Assembly: GCF_015207425.1 (NCBI RefSeq)
Contig: NZ_JADEWZ010000005.1
Coordinates: 124,001 to 188,000, forward strand
DNA: 64,000 nt
Reading direction: 5' to 3'
From: Lusitaniella coriacea LEGE 07157
Lineage (GTDB): Bacteria; Cyanobacteriota; Cyanobacteriia; Cyanobacteriales; Spirulinaceae
Below, piece after piece: positions 47,206 to 56,646 of the stretch; positions within the stretch are counted from its first letter, which is position 1; each line of letters starts with the position of its first letter. The position numbers and the translations under genes are program-made. Below the pieces are notes generated by a model, which was given only the letters and a program-made list of their open reading frames with translations, made no database searches and was not told the DNA's origin.

Positions 47206-48741
47206 TCAACTCCCCAAAATAAATAAACTCAGCAATGTTCCGCTATTCCAAAGACTGTGGAGAAGGATAGAGGCGAGGAGATTGCGCGATCGCGCGTACA
47301 CAATTCCCAGGATAATGCCTAATGTTGCCAAGGGTAAAACTTCTGAGAAACTGAGGTGCGCGATCGCGAAGACCAAACTACTCACTCCAATCGCTCCCCA
47401 CAAGGGCATATAGCGAGTCAGGGAGGGAAGTAAAAATCCCCGGAAAATGACCTCCTCGAACACGGGAGCCGCGATCGAAGCAGTAAAGAAGAAAATTGCC
47501 AAAGCGACGGTATCTTGCGCTTGGAGGGCGAGGAAAAGGATGGGATTGCTTCCCCCTTGTCCCTGCCAAAATTGTTGATTGACAAGCGAGACAATCACCA
47601 CCAAAGGAATGGCAATGAGGTAGCCGCCGAATCCCCAAAGCGCCCATTTATCGAGCCATTTGAAGCGGAACCAATCTTTTGGGAGGGGGAAAAAGGGTTT
47701 GAGGGAAAAGTAGAGGACTAAAAACCCCCCGATTGCCATTAATAGGTAACTTGAAAGGACGAATAACGCTTTTTGGCGCAGGCTAAAACCCGTGGGTTCT
47801 AAACCCAGGAACCCGAAGAAGGTGGGTAAGATAAATTGTCCGATGAAGAAGAAACCGACAATAAAAACTTGCCAAATCACCTCAAGATCCCAAGGTGTAT
47901 CCCAGGTTAGATTGTGGTGCGTGGCGAGAAGAGATTTTTCTTTTTGAATGGCTAATTGAATGAGTAAAAAGAGCAATAATCCCACGCCCAAAAAACCACC
48001 GATTGTGGGGATTATGCTGACAATTGCTAATTTTAGAACCGCTTGGCGAGCAATCGTTTGTTCCCGTGCTTGTAGGGTAAAAAGAGAGCGATCGTTCTGT
48101 TGAACTTGGTAAAGTTGATGCAACGCGCGATCGCGGAACCATCCCTTGAGGTTTTGCATCAAGGTTTCCTCGGCATTGGCAGGAACCAAAGAAGAAGCAC
48201 TCCACAAACTCCGAACGAGAGCTGTCATTGGCGCGACTGCGGACTCTTGAGGCGATTCAATTAAATTATCCCAAGTTTCCAGCGCTTTTTCCGTTTTACC
48301 CTGTTGTGCCTGAAGAATTCCAATCTTCAACTCAATCTCATCGACAAATCGAGTCGTTTCTTGAAGTTCTCTTCGCCATTGTTGTTCTTGTTCCCTCGAT
48401 GCCTCATTTTTGGGGGAATTTACAAATTCCCGCGATCGCGCTTGTAACGTTTTCTGGTGGGTTTGAGCGGTTTGAAGTGCTTGCTTATACTGCTTTTGTG
48501 CTGTTTGGTAAAGATTTTCGCCCAACAGTGCCGTGCGAATTTTGGCAACATCTGTATTCCCATCGCCTTGGAATTCTGCGGCTTGTAGAATTAAATTCGT
48601 TTGGTAGAGTTCCAAGCGACTTTGAACTTGAGGCTGGTTCAAACTTTGGATTAAGGACGCTGCAATATTAACGGCAGTCAATATTGTCAAAAAGACTAAA
48701 ACCAATCGTTTGAAAATCTGCCAAAACGTATTCTCACCCAT
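47206..48741 (-). CDS. CPBP family intramembrane glutamic protease
   Basis: 511 residues from ATG at 48739-48741 (the frame extends 11 codons to 48774). One N-terminal TM helix, a long helical soluble part (about 30-215), then at least six TM helices. The C-terminal CPBP/Abi domain has motif 1 FEEVIFRGFLLP, motif 2 FAIAHLSFSE and motif 3 SILLHSLWNSG with catalytic Glu-Glu-Arg and His residues. The large N-terminal region with a predicted coiled coil is a feature of cyanobacterial members. Substrate unknown. The stop lies six bases from the convergent aminotransferase gene. Confidence 0.9.
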   Translation of the reverse strand: MGENTFWQIFKRLVLVFLTILTAVNIAASLIQSLNQPQVQSRLELYQTNLILQAAEFQGDGNTDVAKIRTALLGENLYQTAQKQYKQALQTAQTHQKTLQARSREFVNSPKNEASREQEQQWRRELQETTRFVDEIELKIGILQAQQGKTEKALETWDNLIESPQESAVAPMTALVRSLWSASSLVPANAEETLMQNLKGWFRDRALHQLYQVQQNDRSLFTLQAREQTIARQAVLKLAIVSIIPTIGGFLGVGLLLFLLIQLAIQKEKSLLATHHNLTWDTPWDLEVIWQVFIVGFFFIGQFILPTFFGFLGLEPTGFSLRQKALFVLSSYLLMAIGGFLVLYFSLKPFFPLPKDWFRFKWLDKWALWGFGGYLIAIPLVVIVSLVNQQFWQGQGGSNPILFLALQAQDTVALAIFFFTASIAAPVFEEVIFRGFLLPSLTRYMPLWGAIGVSSLVFAIAHLSFSEVLPLATLGIILGIVYARSRNLLASILLHSLWNSGTLLSLFILGS

Positions 48742-48809
48742 AACCGACTCATCTATCGTGACACCACTTGGCATTATCCCATTAACGCGAGTTAAGGATT
48801 CAGCAAAAA

Positions 48810-48925
48810 CCTGACTCAGCTAAAATACATTCAAATTGGGCATAGAGCGCTCTGTATCAAAGTCGTCAATCTCTCACCGCGTCACCGCGTCAGCCTCAGT
48901 CACAATTTAAATGCATAGCAGCTTA
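48810..48925. repeat. Repeat block related to 38596-38690 and 12410-12500
   Basis: AGCTAAAATACATTCAAATTGGG...CTCTGTATCAAAG then CACCGCGTCACCGCGTCAG and CACAATTTAAATGCATAGCAGCTTA (shown in pieces). It fills the gap between the convergently arranged CPBP and lysS neighbourhood. No gene seen. Confidence 0.7.
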
Positions 48926-49060
48926 TCTCTCCCCATCTCTCAAATTGGTAATTGGTAATCTCACAAGCTGACACCTGACGGCTAATCGCTGAGTTCTTAC
49001 GTCGTTTTTGGGGTGAGTTGTGGCGATCTGATGTTGTTTGCACCAGATCGCGCGATCGCG

Positions 49061-50749
49061 CTAAACCTCGCGATTGAAACCGTATTTATCGCGGATATGG
49101 GTGTTAAAATACTGACCCACAGATGGCGCTTCTTTCAATTCTTTGTAAACACTTCCGGGGATATCATTGTATTGATAAATTCCCCCATTATTGAAGTCAA
49201 CCCGCAGGATTTTTTTTTCCTCATCATAATCCACAGATTGAATCGCTACGCTCGTACTTTTGAGTAGAGGAAAAGCGATAACATCGCGAATGCTCGGAGA
49301 ATTTGTGAGTAGCATCACCAAGCGATCGATGCCAATTCCCAGCCCTCCCGTTGGTGGCATTCCATACTCCAAAGCTGCAATAAAATCTTCATCAGCGCCT
49401 TGCGCTTCTAAGTCTCCTGCGGCTTTTTTCTGAGCTTGAATTTCCAAACGTTCTCGCTGATCGATAGGATCGGTTAACTCAGAAAAACTATTCGCCGTTT
49501 CTCGTCCAACAATAAACAATTCAAACCGTTCCACTAAACCAGTTTTTGAGCGATGGGGTTTGGTGAGAGGGGAAATCTCCAAGGGATAATCCAACACAAA
49601 TGTCGGTTGAATTAGGGTTTCTTCCACTTTTTGCTCGAAGACTTCATTGAGTAATTTACCCAAAGTTTTGCAATCTTCAGGAACCTCAATTCCTGCTTTT
49701 TTGGCAGCCGTTTCTGCCGCTTCAAAATTTTGGAATCGATCGAAATCCAAACCCGTCTTCTCTTCCACCAATTCGTGCATTGTCGCCCGTCGCCAAGGTG
49801 AAGTTAGATCGATTTCTTCTCCTTGATAATCTACTTTCAACGTACCTAAAACTTCTTGTGCTGCGGTGGTGACAATCTCCTCCGTCAGCGTCATCATATC
49901 GTGATAATCTGCATAGGCTTGGTAGATTTCAATCGAGGTGAATTCAGGATTGTGGCGCGTGGAAATCCCTTCATTGCGGAAGATTCGTCCCAGCTCAAAA
50001 ACCTTTTCAAATCCTCCCACAATGAGACGCTTGAGATGCAACTCTGTGGCAATACGCAGATACAAATCCATCTGCAATGTATTGTGATAGGTAATAAAAG
50101 GACGTGCATCTGCTCCCCCAGCTTCGGTTTGCAAAACAGGGGTTTCAATTTCAATAAAATCTCGCTCGTCTAAATAGCGACGAATGGCAGCGGTGATTTT
50201 GGCACGACGGCGAAAGGTTTCCCGTACTTCTGGGTTGACAATGAGGTCAATGTAGCGCTGTCGATAGCGCTTTTCCGTATCGGTTAAACCGTGCCACTTA
50301 TCGGGTAGGGGAAGTAGTGATTTGGTTAGGATGGTGTAATCGCTAACGTAAACTGAAAGCTCGCCTTTATCTGTACGTTTTATCGTTCCTTTGACACCAA
50401 AAATATCGCCAACATCCGTAAGTTTTTTGAGAACGTTGAAGGGGTTGGGAATGTCAGTTATTCGTGCGTCGATGCGCTTTTTCTCTAAATAGAGTTGAAG
50501 GGTTCCGGTTTCGTCTTGTAGGGTAAAAAAGGCAAGTTTGCCAAACACGCGACGAGCCATGATGCGACCGGCAACGGCAACTTCTACGTCAACTTCTTCT
50601 CCATTGGCAAGGTCGGCGTATTGTTTTTGAAGTTCTGCGGCACAATGAGTTGATTCCCATTTGTAAGCATAGGGATTTAATCCGAGTTCTTTGATTTGTT
50701 CGACTTTCTCTAATCGCGTAGCGCGGATGTCGTCTTGGGTTGAGGACAT
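49061..50749 (-). CDS. lysS: Lysyl-tRNA synthetase with C-terminal KTSC domain
   Basis: 562 residues from ATG at 50747-50749 (the frame has a TTG three codons upstream). An OB-fold anticodon domain (about 1-150) and a class II catalytic core follow, with motif 2 [17 protein letters not shown] and motif 3 [13 protein letters not shown]. About 65 extra residues ([17 protein letters not shown]...[14 protein letters not shown]) form a KTSC domain, a small module named for its presence at the LysRS C-terminus. Charges tRNA-Lys in the cytosol. The TAG stop runs straight into CGCGATCGCGCGATC. Confidence 0.96.
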   Translation of the reverse strand: MSSTQDDIRATRLEKVEQIKELGLNPYAYKWESTHCAAELQKQYADLANGEEVDVEVAVAGRIMARRVFGKLAFFTLQDETGTLQLYLEKKRIDARITDIPNPFNVLKKLTDVGDIFGVKGTIKRTDKGELSVYVSDYTILTKSLLPLPDKWHGLTDTEKRYRQRYIDLIVNPEVRETFRRRAKITAAIRRYLDERDFIEIETPVLQTEAGGADARPFITYHNTLQMDLYLRIATELHLKRLIVGGFEKVFELGRIFRNEGISTRHNPEFTSIEIYQAYADYHDMMTLTEEIVTTAAQEVLGTLKVDYQGEEIDLTSPWRRATMHELVEEKTGLDFDRFQNFEAAETAAKKAGIEVPEDCKTLGKLLNEVFEQKVEETLIQPTFVLDYPLEISPLTKPHRSKTGLVERFELFIVGRETANSFSELTDPIDQRERLEIQAQKKAAGDLEAQGADEDFIAALEYGMPPTGGLGIGIDRLVMLLTNSPSIRDVIAFPLLKSTSVAIQSVDYDEEKKILRVDFNNGGIYQYNDIPGSVYKELKEAPSVGQYFNTHIRDKYGFNREV

Positions 50750-51252
50750 GGTTTTCAAAAATTAATGCTTGAGTTGAATTAATTTGGTTTAGTGCCTATG
50801 TTCATTATAGCAAACTTTGCTGTGTTTTTTGCACATTAAGAACGTCAAAAAGCAAAGCTATTTTGTCTTTAAGCTATGGCAATCTCGATATTCAAAAAAG
50901 TGCAATAGAAGTTCGATAAAAAGAGATTTTAAACACTTTTAGTCATGAAGTATAAGGAAAACCATATCCTAAAACATTTCAACTTATTCAGAACTTGAGG
51001 GAGAGATTTTTTCTCTTGAGCTTCAATTTAAGTGAACCGTAAGTCACTAGGTCGGCTTGTCTGCGTTGGCTCCCCCTTCCTAACCAAAGGTGTTGGGTAA
51101 CTCGCATCAAACGTAATTTGCTATACCCGAAAATACTGTAGAATCCAATCAGGGCAAGTCTTTCAGAGGTTATTCTCATTGAAATTAACTAACAAAAAAG
51201 AAACAAAAGCAATACAATCGCTACAACCCCTGAACTCAGAATCCCCCCAATT
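50750..51252. other. Intergenic region between lysS and cobH
   Basis: 503 bp between divergent genes. It must contain both promoters, but no box is convincing. It includes the GTCGGCTTG text seen in other intergenic repeats (about 51050). A 63-codon frame on the - strand (50988-51179) looks like repeat-derived noise. Confidence 0.5.
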
Positions 51253-51882
51253 ATGGAATGGCATTCAACCGACGCACAAAGTCTAGAAATTATCGATCGC
51301 GAAATTAGCACCCATACCTTTGCCCCCGCCGAGTACGAGATCGTGCGCCGCGCGATCTATGCAACAGCCGACCTAGACTATCAAAATTTAATTGCATTCT
51401 CCGAGCAAGCCTTACAAGCAGGGGCTGCTGCCCTTGCAGCCCGCAGTACCATTGTCGTGGACGTACCAATGGTGCAAGTAGGAATTACCCCAAATCTGCA
51501 AAAAACCTTCGCCAATCCCGTTTATTGCGCGACTGAGGCGCTGACTCGACCACAAAAGGAAAAGACTAAATCTGCTTGGGGCATACAAACTCTAGCACGC
51601 CGCTATCCCGAAGCCATTTTCGCGATCGGTCAGTCTCAAACCGCCCTCACTGCTTTGGTGGAGTTAATCGAAGCGGAAGAAATTCGCCCCGCCCTCGTCA
51701 TCGGCACGCCATCGGGATTTGTCGGCGCGGATGTGGCGAAAGAACGACTCTTAGACTCGATGATTCCTCATATTCGGATCAACGGGCGCAAAGGCAGTTC
51801 GGTGGTTGCGGTGGCAATTGTCAATGGTTTAGTGGATCTCGCTTGGCAAGCTTATGGGAAGGATTCGATGGGGGGAATGTAG
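51253..51882 (+). CDS. cobH: Precorrin-8X methylmutase
   Basis: 209 residues (CobH/CbiC family, usual length about 205-215). It moves the C-11 methyl to C-12 in corrin ring (vitamin B12) synthesis. Visible blocks: IVRRAIYATADLDY with the conserved acid/His-region, VDVPMVQVGI, AIGQSQTALTAL, GTPSGFVGADVAKERL and NGRKGSSVVAVAIVNGL. Cytosolic. ATG at 51253. No other cob gene is adjacent. Confidence 0.95.
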   Translation: MEWHSTDAQSLEIIDREISTHTFAPAEYEIVRRAIYATADLDYQNLIAFSEQALQAGAAALAARSTIVVDVPMVQVGITPNLQKTFANPVYCATEALTRPQKEKTKSAWGIQTLARRYPEAIFAIGQSQTALTALVELIEAEEIRPALVIGTPSGFVGADVAKERLLDSMIPHIRINGRKGSSVVAVAIVNGLVDLAWQAYGKDSMGGM

Positions 51883-51941
51883 CGAATATATAGCTATGGT
51901 GAAGGTGAGCTGAGGGAGCTGGGGAAAATTAGATGAAACCG

Positions 51942-52211
51942 TCAGCTATCGCTCGAAACCTTGCTGTTTCGTTTTGAAGGCGAAGGAATCGTTTTTTTAT
52001 TACCTCGATAAACTGTCTCAATCCATAACTCCCTAGCTTCATTAATATTTTCGAGTGCTTCTTCTAAGGTATCTCCCTGGGCGAGACATCCAGGGAGGTC
52101 GGGAATTATAACGGTATATCCTCCATCTTCTTCAGGATAAAGAGACATTGGATACTTGAGCGATAGATAATATTCTAAGGATTGACCTTGAACTTCCTTA
52201 CTTTGAGCCAT
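51942..52211 (-). CDS. hicB: HicB-type antitoxin
   Basis: 89 residues. The HicB-like fold starts at YYLSLKYPMSLYPEEDGGYT and has the hallmark IPDLPGCLAQGDTLEEALENI. The C-terminal basic Ser-rich tail lacks an obvious DNA-binding helix, so autoregulation may be weak or via the complex. It overlaps the upstream hicA gene by 14 bp, indicating translational coupling. It neutralises the HicA mRNA interferase. Confidence 0.92.
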   Translation of the reverse strand: MAQSKEVQGQSLEYYLSLKYPMSLYPEEDGGYTVIIPDLPGCLAQGDTLEEALENINEARELWIETVYRGNKKTIPSPSKRNSKVSSDS

Positions 52212-52452
52212 CTTGCCAATTCTCCAAATCTAATAACCGAACAACTGCTTCTACATAAGTTCTTTTGACCTTCTTACCACCCTTTTTAGGAATGATGATT
52301 ACATCTCCCGCTTCGTTTTCAAAAGCATGATGACTACCTCTGGAACGAACTTCCTGATATCCGAAGGCTCCTAAAATATAGCGAACTTCCTCAAAACGAA
52401 CTTCTGGAGGAAAGGTCAGGAATTTGGCAATCAATTTACTGAGTTTACCCAT
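52198..52452 (-). CDS. hicA: HicA-type mRNA interferase toxin
   Basis: 84 residues. The dsRBD-like HicA core is visible: YILGAFGYQEVRSRGSHHAF with the catalytic His in GSHHAF, followed by IIIPKKGGKKVKRTYVEAVV. ATG at 52450-52452 has AGGA a few bases upstream. Toxin first, antitoxin second is the normal hicAB order. It should cleave mRNA independent of ribosomes; both genes appear intact. Confidence 0.92.
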   Translation of the reverse strand: MGKLSKLIAKFLTFPPEVRFEEVRYILGAFGYQEVRSRGSHHAFENEAGDVIIIPKKGGKKVKRTYVEAVVRLLDLENWQDGSK

Positions 52453-52485
52453 AATATTCCTACGTGCATAGGGACGATCGCGCGC

Positions 52486-53754
52486 TCAACGCCTCAATTG
52501 ACTCTCAATTCCCTTGCATCCTCCTGGAATGGTACTTCGGGTTCTCTCACCGCCCCAAGCACAGAGATAGTCTCGTTGTTTTTGGTCGAGGCGATGGACG
52601 TTAGTGAAATCGGCATTTTCTACCACTGCTCCGGTGTAGGCTCCTGTTTGATAATTGGGGGGGTGGAGGCGACTGCGGGGGCTAGCGGTTTCGGGGTTGC
52701 CATAAAATAGGCGGGTGCTTTTCATGTCTGCGCCGTTCAAAGTCGCTTCGTACAACACCGTGCGCGCTAAGTTTGCTTTGACCAAATCGCAGCGATTGAG
52801 ATTGGCGCGAACCATATTGGCGTTGCTCAAATCCGCCCAACGCAAGTCTGTTCCTTCGAGATTTGCCCCAGCTAACATGACTCCGAGATCGATGACGCGC
52901 AATCCGTAATTGCGATCTTCCTCGTAACCGCCGGAACCGTCGAGAATGGGTCGTCCCAATTGTCCGTCTCGCTTGAGGGGGGTCAGGAGTTTGGATTGGG
53001 AGAGGAAGCGCAGGATTTTTGCTTTTCCTCCGGCATCGACACTGCTTAGAATGGCGGCGGTGCGTCCTTCGGCAAAGGCACGTTCTTGAGGCCAATCTTC
53101 GAGGAGTCCTTCATCGCTGAGAGCGAGATCGGAGATACCTTGGAAGTAGGTGTCGATGGTTTGTTGTTGGGTGATCGTGTTTTGGCGGATGGTTAAGTCT
53201 TTGGAGATGACGTATTGTTCCCAGGCGACGTAAACGGCGAGAACGGCGATCATGATTTGACCTAATGCACCAAACCAGTCTGCCCAAGACCCGAATTCAT
53301 CCCATTTGATCTGGGTGAGCCATTCGTTGACGCGCCGATAGACCCCGATGAATTTGAATAAGCCCGCGAGCGCGATTCCTAATGTAATTAAACCAAATAA
53401 GGTTTGGCGTTCGTTGGGGGTGAGGAATCGGGCAACCCATTCGCGGGTGGCGGGGAGGATTAAACGCAGGGAAATTAGGATTGCGACAATTGAGCCGGAA
53501 AGTCCGATCCAGAGGTTATTCAGCAGTAGTCCAATTGCCATAATCGCGATCGCGATTATGACAATCCAAGATCGGGAAACCTCATTCGCATCAAAATTGA
53601 CCGTTCTAACAGCACTTACCAAACGATTATCTGGCAAAACCTCCCGTTGGGGAACTTCTACCAACACTTTGCCATCGCTTGCTATTTCCGTCTCCGGCTG
53701 AGGGTTCTGCCCGTTATCGGGGTTAGATGGGGCAGGATTGGGCTGAGTGGTCAT
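52486..53754 (-). CDS. Membrane protein with C-terminal pentapeptide repeats
   Basis: 422 residues. A Pro/Asn-rich N-terminus is followed by four or so hydrophobic segments (about 62-80, 82-100, 115-140, 165-182), then a helical region (about 185-270). A pentapeptide-repeat stretch comes next (about 290-345; ANLEGTDLRWADLSNANMVR and following), then a tail with ADFTNVHRLDQ. Cyanobacteria have many such proteins; function unknown. Start ATG at 53752-53754. It lies 33 bp downstream-side of hicA on the same strand but is a separate unit. Confidence 0.85.
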   Translation of the reverse strand: MTTQPNPAPSNPDNGQNPQPETEIASDGKVLVEVPQREVLPDNRLVSAVRTVNFDANEVSRSWIVIIAIAIMAIGLLLNNLWIGLSGSIVAILISLRLILPATREWVARFLTPNERQTLFGLITLGIALAGLFKFIGVYRRVNEWLTQIKWDEFGSWADWFGALGQIMIAVLAVYVAWEQYVISKDLTIRQNTITQQQTIDTYFQGISDLALSDEGLLEDWPQERAFAEGRTAAILSSVDAGGKAKILRFLSQSKLLTPLKRDGQLGRPILDGSGGYEEDRNYGLRVIDLGVMLAGANLEGTDLRWADLSNANMVRANLNRCDLVKANLARTVLYEATLNGADMKSTRLFYGNPETASPRSRLHPPNYQTGAYTGAVVENADFTNVHRLDQKQRDYLCAWGGERTRSTIPGGCKGIESQLRR

Positions 53755-53894
53755 ACTGCGCGTATTCCTTCGCTAACCTATCAACCTCATATCTTAACCC
53801 TTGAGTCTGCTGACACTATATCTCAGGCGACTGATATTCAACGATCGCGCGCAATTCACTTAGGGAGGTATTTTAAGGAGGAAAGATGCGTTTT

Positions 53895-54524
53895 TTATTC
53901 GACAACGGAGACAGGGGTTCCCATTTCTACCTTTTCAAACAATGCCACCACGTCTTCATTGCGCATTCTTACGCAACCATTCGATGCAGCGCGACCAATA
54001 GAGGAGAGAGTTGGCGTGCCGTGGAACCCAATAATTCCATTGGACATCTGTGCAAAACCAATCCAACGCAGTCCGAGGGCGCTATTGGGACCGGGTTTTT
54101 TGACTTCTCCCGTCCAGGGACTTTGCCAAATCGGATTTTCAATCATTTGGAAGACTTGAAATTCTCCGCCGGGAGTGGGGGTACTCGTTTTGCCGATTGC
54201 CACGGGATAGCTCGCGATCGCGTCATCTCCTTCATACAAGTAAACCCGACGTTCCCCCAAACGTAAAACCAATCGAACGGTTTTGTTATTGGGTAAGTAC
54301 AGTTCCGCTTCTCCGAGGGGCGGTAACTCAGGGGATGACAACCCTGCTCCAGGCAATTGTACGGCATTGGTCGCGGCTAATTCCGGGGGAGGCTCCGCCG
54401 CGATCGCTGATTGTTGCCCGGAAAATGAAAGGATTGCTGCACCAGAGCAAAGGAGAATTATAGAATTGAGTTGTCGTAAATGTTGTAAAAAATCAGTCTT
54501 ATTTCTGGTAAACCATGCACTCAT
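53895..54524 (-). CDS. L,D-transpeptidase (YkuD family)
   Basis: 209 residues from ATG at 54522-54524, chosen because AGGAG lies seven bases upstream; the frame extends 28 codons more. A signal peptide or anchor (IILLCSGAAILSFSG, about 22-37) is followed by a short linker and the YkuD domain (about 75-209). The active site is intact: IGFHGTP with His, and SNGCVRM with nucleophile Cys. It forms 3-3 crosslinks in peptidoglycan or attaches proteins to it, in the periplasm. Confidence 0.93.
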   Translation of the reverse strand: MSAWFTRNKTDFLQHLRQLNSIILLCSGAAILSFSGQQSAIAAEPPPELAATNAVQLPGAGLSSPELPPLGEAELYLPNNKTVRLVLRLGERRVYLYEGDDAIASYPVAIGKTSTPTPGGEFQVFQMIENPIWQSPWTGEVKKPGPNSALGLRWIGFAQMSNGIIGFHGTPTLSSIGRAASNGCVRMRNEDVVALFEKVEMGTPVSVVE

Positions 54525-54868
54525 TGCGGCACTCCTAACCCCAAAAGTCTCTACAAAATTTTCAAGTCGGTTAAATGTCTCGGTTGAGAGAATAAACTTC
54601 AACCCCAAGCATTTCGCTTGTCCTTAAAGATGGATGAAAACTCGAATAAGTTCCCGATTCCCTAGCAATCATTCTGCTTTACCCACTATAACAACCCTAT
54701 TGTTGAAATTGGCTAAAATACGCCTTATCGATCCGGAATCGTCAATAACACGGTTGTAGATCGCCTAGAATCTGTATTTTCTCGTACAGCTTTCAAGGCA
54801 ATCGACTCTATAAAACGCAAAAACTTGTTTGGCGAAAAACATTTGTATCAATGAGAGAAGGTAGTTTA

Positions 54869-55534
54869 ATGAAAAACATCGCAAGAACGAACGTGAATTT
54901 CCCCCAGAAACTTTTGTTTGCTCCACTATTGGCATTCTCGCTTCTGTTTTACGGCTGTGGCAACAATTCAGAACAATCGACGATTAACGAATTGCCCGAA
55001 GCAACCGAAAGCCCTGAAGAGTCTCCCATTGCAACAGAAAGTCCGGCAACAGAAGAATCGCCTGCGGCTGCTTTTGAGGGAACGCCGGATATTGCAGGAG
55101 TGATTGGGACTAAGGAAGAAGGGTGGATGCCCAAAGTCTTAGCAGATAAAAATCTCAAAGAAAATATGACTCCAGAGGAGACAGGAAAAGTTATTCCTGG
55201 GGCGGAAGAAGTCTCTGAGTTTGGGTTTAGTGAAGTTCAGGTTGAAGACGTACCAGAAATACAAAAGTACGAGTTTTATTTTGAGAAAGATGAGGCAGGA
55301 AAGCCCAACAAATTGAAAAATGTCAAGTTAGTCTTTGACCCCACCCTGAACGGTAAAATAACTTACGAGGAATTAGCAAAAATTCTGGCTGTGAAGTATG
55401 GCGAGGTTAGCTCCGGAGATATTGAAAAAGAAATTGTGACTTGGGTGGGCCCGGATTTTTCGACAGCTCAATTTACCAAAGGTTTGAATGACTTTGAAGG
55501 GTATTCATTCCAAATTTCGGTTCCCGAAAAGTAA
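54869..55534 (+). CDS. Predicted lipoprotein of unknown function
   Basis: 221 residues from ATG at 54869, with AGAAGG about 10 bp upstream; an in-frame ATG at 54851 is less likely. The N-terminus has a lipobox (LLAFSLLFYGC), so it is a lipid-anchored periplasmic protein. A Glu/Ser/Pro/Thr linker (about 35-65) is followed by a globular domain. The C-terminal part (KYEFYFEKDEAGKPNKLKNV, ITYEELAKILAVKYGEV, GYSFQISVPEK) resembles no family I can name. Confidence 0.8.
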   Translation: MKNIARTNVNFPQKLLFAPLLAFSLLFYGCGNNSEQSTINELPEATESPEESPIATESPATEESPAAAFEGTPDIAGVIGTKEEGWMPKVLADKNLKENMTPEETGKVIPGAEEVSEFGFSEVQVEDVPEIQKYEFYFEKDEAGKPNKLKNVKLVFDPTLNGKITYEELAKILAVKYGEVSSGDIEKEIVTWVGPDFSTAQFTKGLNDFEGYSFQISVPEK

Positions 55535-55673
55535 GATCCCCCTTTAGCCTACGTTCAACAAATGGCGAAGGGAAGCATTCCATTTTTGTCGCCCTCATCC
55601 CCCAATCCCTTCTCCCAACGCTGAGAAAGAGCTGAGAGGGGGATCGCCAGGGGTTAAGTAAAGTTAAGTGAAT

Positions 55674-55868
55674 TTACTGGAAAAGTGTTGCATCCAGGCG
55701 ACTCGCTGCAACTTGGAACGAGGCATTGCGCCTCACGCGACGGGCGGGAACGCGGTGATAGTAACCATAACCGCAAGGTGAATAGGCGTAGTGGTGTCCC
55801 CCTTGAATTGTGGCGGTTTGTTCTGTTGTTAGTTCGGTAATGAGTTGAGAATTCGTACTGTTTTTCAT
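55674..55868 (-). CDS. Double-glycine leader peptide (bacteriocin-like precursor)
   Basis: 64 residues from ATG at 55866-55868 (the frame extends 17 codons to 55919). The first ~24 residues read STNSQLITELTTEQTATIQGG, a GG-type leader with the usual EL(T/S)xEQxxxIxGG pattern recognised by peptidase-containing ABC exporters. The ~41-residue core is His/Tyr/Gly-rich at first (HHYAYSPCGYGYYHRVPARR), with one Cys, then Arg-rich. No peptidase, exporter or modification enzyme lies beside it, so it would rely on a distant transporter. It could be a bacteriocin, a signal peptide or an unmodified secreted peptide. Confidence 0.68.
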   Translation of the reverse strand: MKNSTNSQLITELTTEQTATIQGGHHYAYSPCGYGYYHRVPARRVRRNASFQVAASRLDATLFQ

Positions 55869-55997
55869 GATTGATTGCGGTTTGTGAGCGATAGATTGCT
55901 TGTCAGAGAAGGAAAACACTCTCCTAGTTATCCCTTCCTTGTTTTCTCATCTCATCCGGATACAGCCTGTTTTCAAAGGGGTGCGCGCCCTTTGAAA

Positions 55998-56615
55998 TTA
56001 AGAGGTGTATTTCTCCCAAATCGGTAAATCTTCCGGGTAGTCAACATCACTGAGAACGGGAAGATAACCAATCTCCAAACCCAATCCTAGGGCAATCTCA
56101 ACAGTTTTTTGCAATACTTGGGACGTTCCCCAAGGCACGTTTTCAAACAAAGCGGGAATTGAGCGCTGCAATCCAATCAAATAATAGCCGCCGTCCTGCG
56201 CCTTTCCCAAAACCAACTCGTTTGCCTTAAGCTGCTTGAAAGCTTTGTCCATCAAAGTTGCAGTGAGATCGGGACAATCAATCCCAATGATCGCCACGCG
56301 CTTCATTCCTGCTGCGAATGCCCCCGCAAACGCCGCTCTCATGCGCTCTCCCAAGTCTCCGGGCGATTGGGCGCGGTACTTCCAATCCGAACCTAACCAG
56401 GCTTCCATCAACGGCTGCGACCCGCCAGAGAAGTGGACTTCTACGGTACAATTGCTGGGGATTTTCTTGGCTTGCGCGATCGCGCGCTCTGTCATTTGAC
56501 GTTGTAATTGGGCTGCACCCTCCGCCCCTAACGCCGGAATCATGCGGGTTTTGGTCTTTCCCGGTTCGGGATAGCGAGTGAAAATAATCAGGCAGTTTTG
56601 ACCGGTTTCGCTCAC
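55998..56615 (-). CDS. TIGR04282 family glycosyltransferase-like protein
   Basis: 205 residues. GT-A fold protein of the TIGR04282 family, sometimes linked to arsenosugar synthesis. Visible motifs: IIFTRYPEPGKTKTRMIPAL, LGERM near the middle, IGIDCPDLT and the metal-binding LGKAQDGGYYLIGL. Starts ATG at 56613-56615. No arsenic-related gene is adjacent, so the role is open. Confidence 0.9.
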   Translation of the reverse strand: MSETGQNCLIIFTRYPEPGKTKTRMIPALGAEGAAQLQRQMTERAIAQAKKIPSNCTVEVHFSGGSQPLMEAWLGSDWKYRAQSPGDLGERMRAAFAGAFAAGMKRVAIIGIDCPDLTATLMDKAFKQLKANELVLGKAQDGGYYLIGLQRSIPALFENVPWGTSQVLQKTVEIALGLGLEIGYLPVLSDVDYPEDLPIWEKYTS

Positions 56616-56646
56616 ATTAACACTCCTGCGCTAATTCTATTGAGAT

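Noticed and set aside
50988-51179. 63-codon frame between lysS and cobH
   Set aside because: It runs through repeat-type DNA, has no ribosome site and no recognisable protein pattern.
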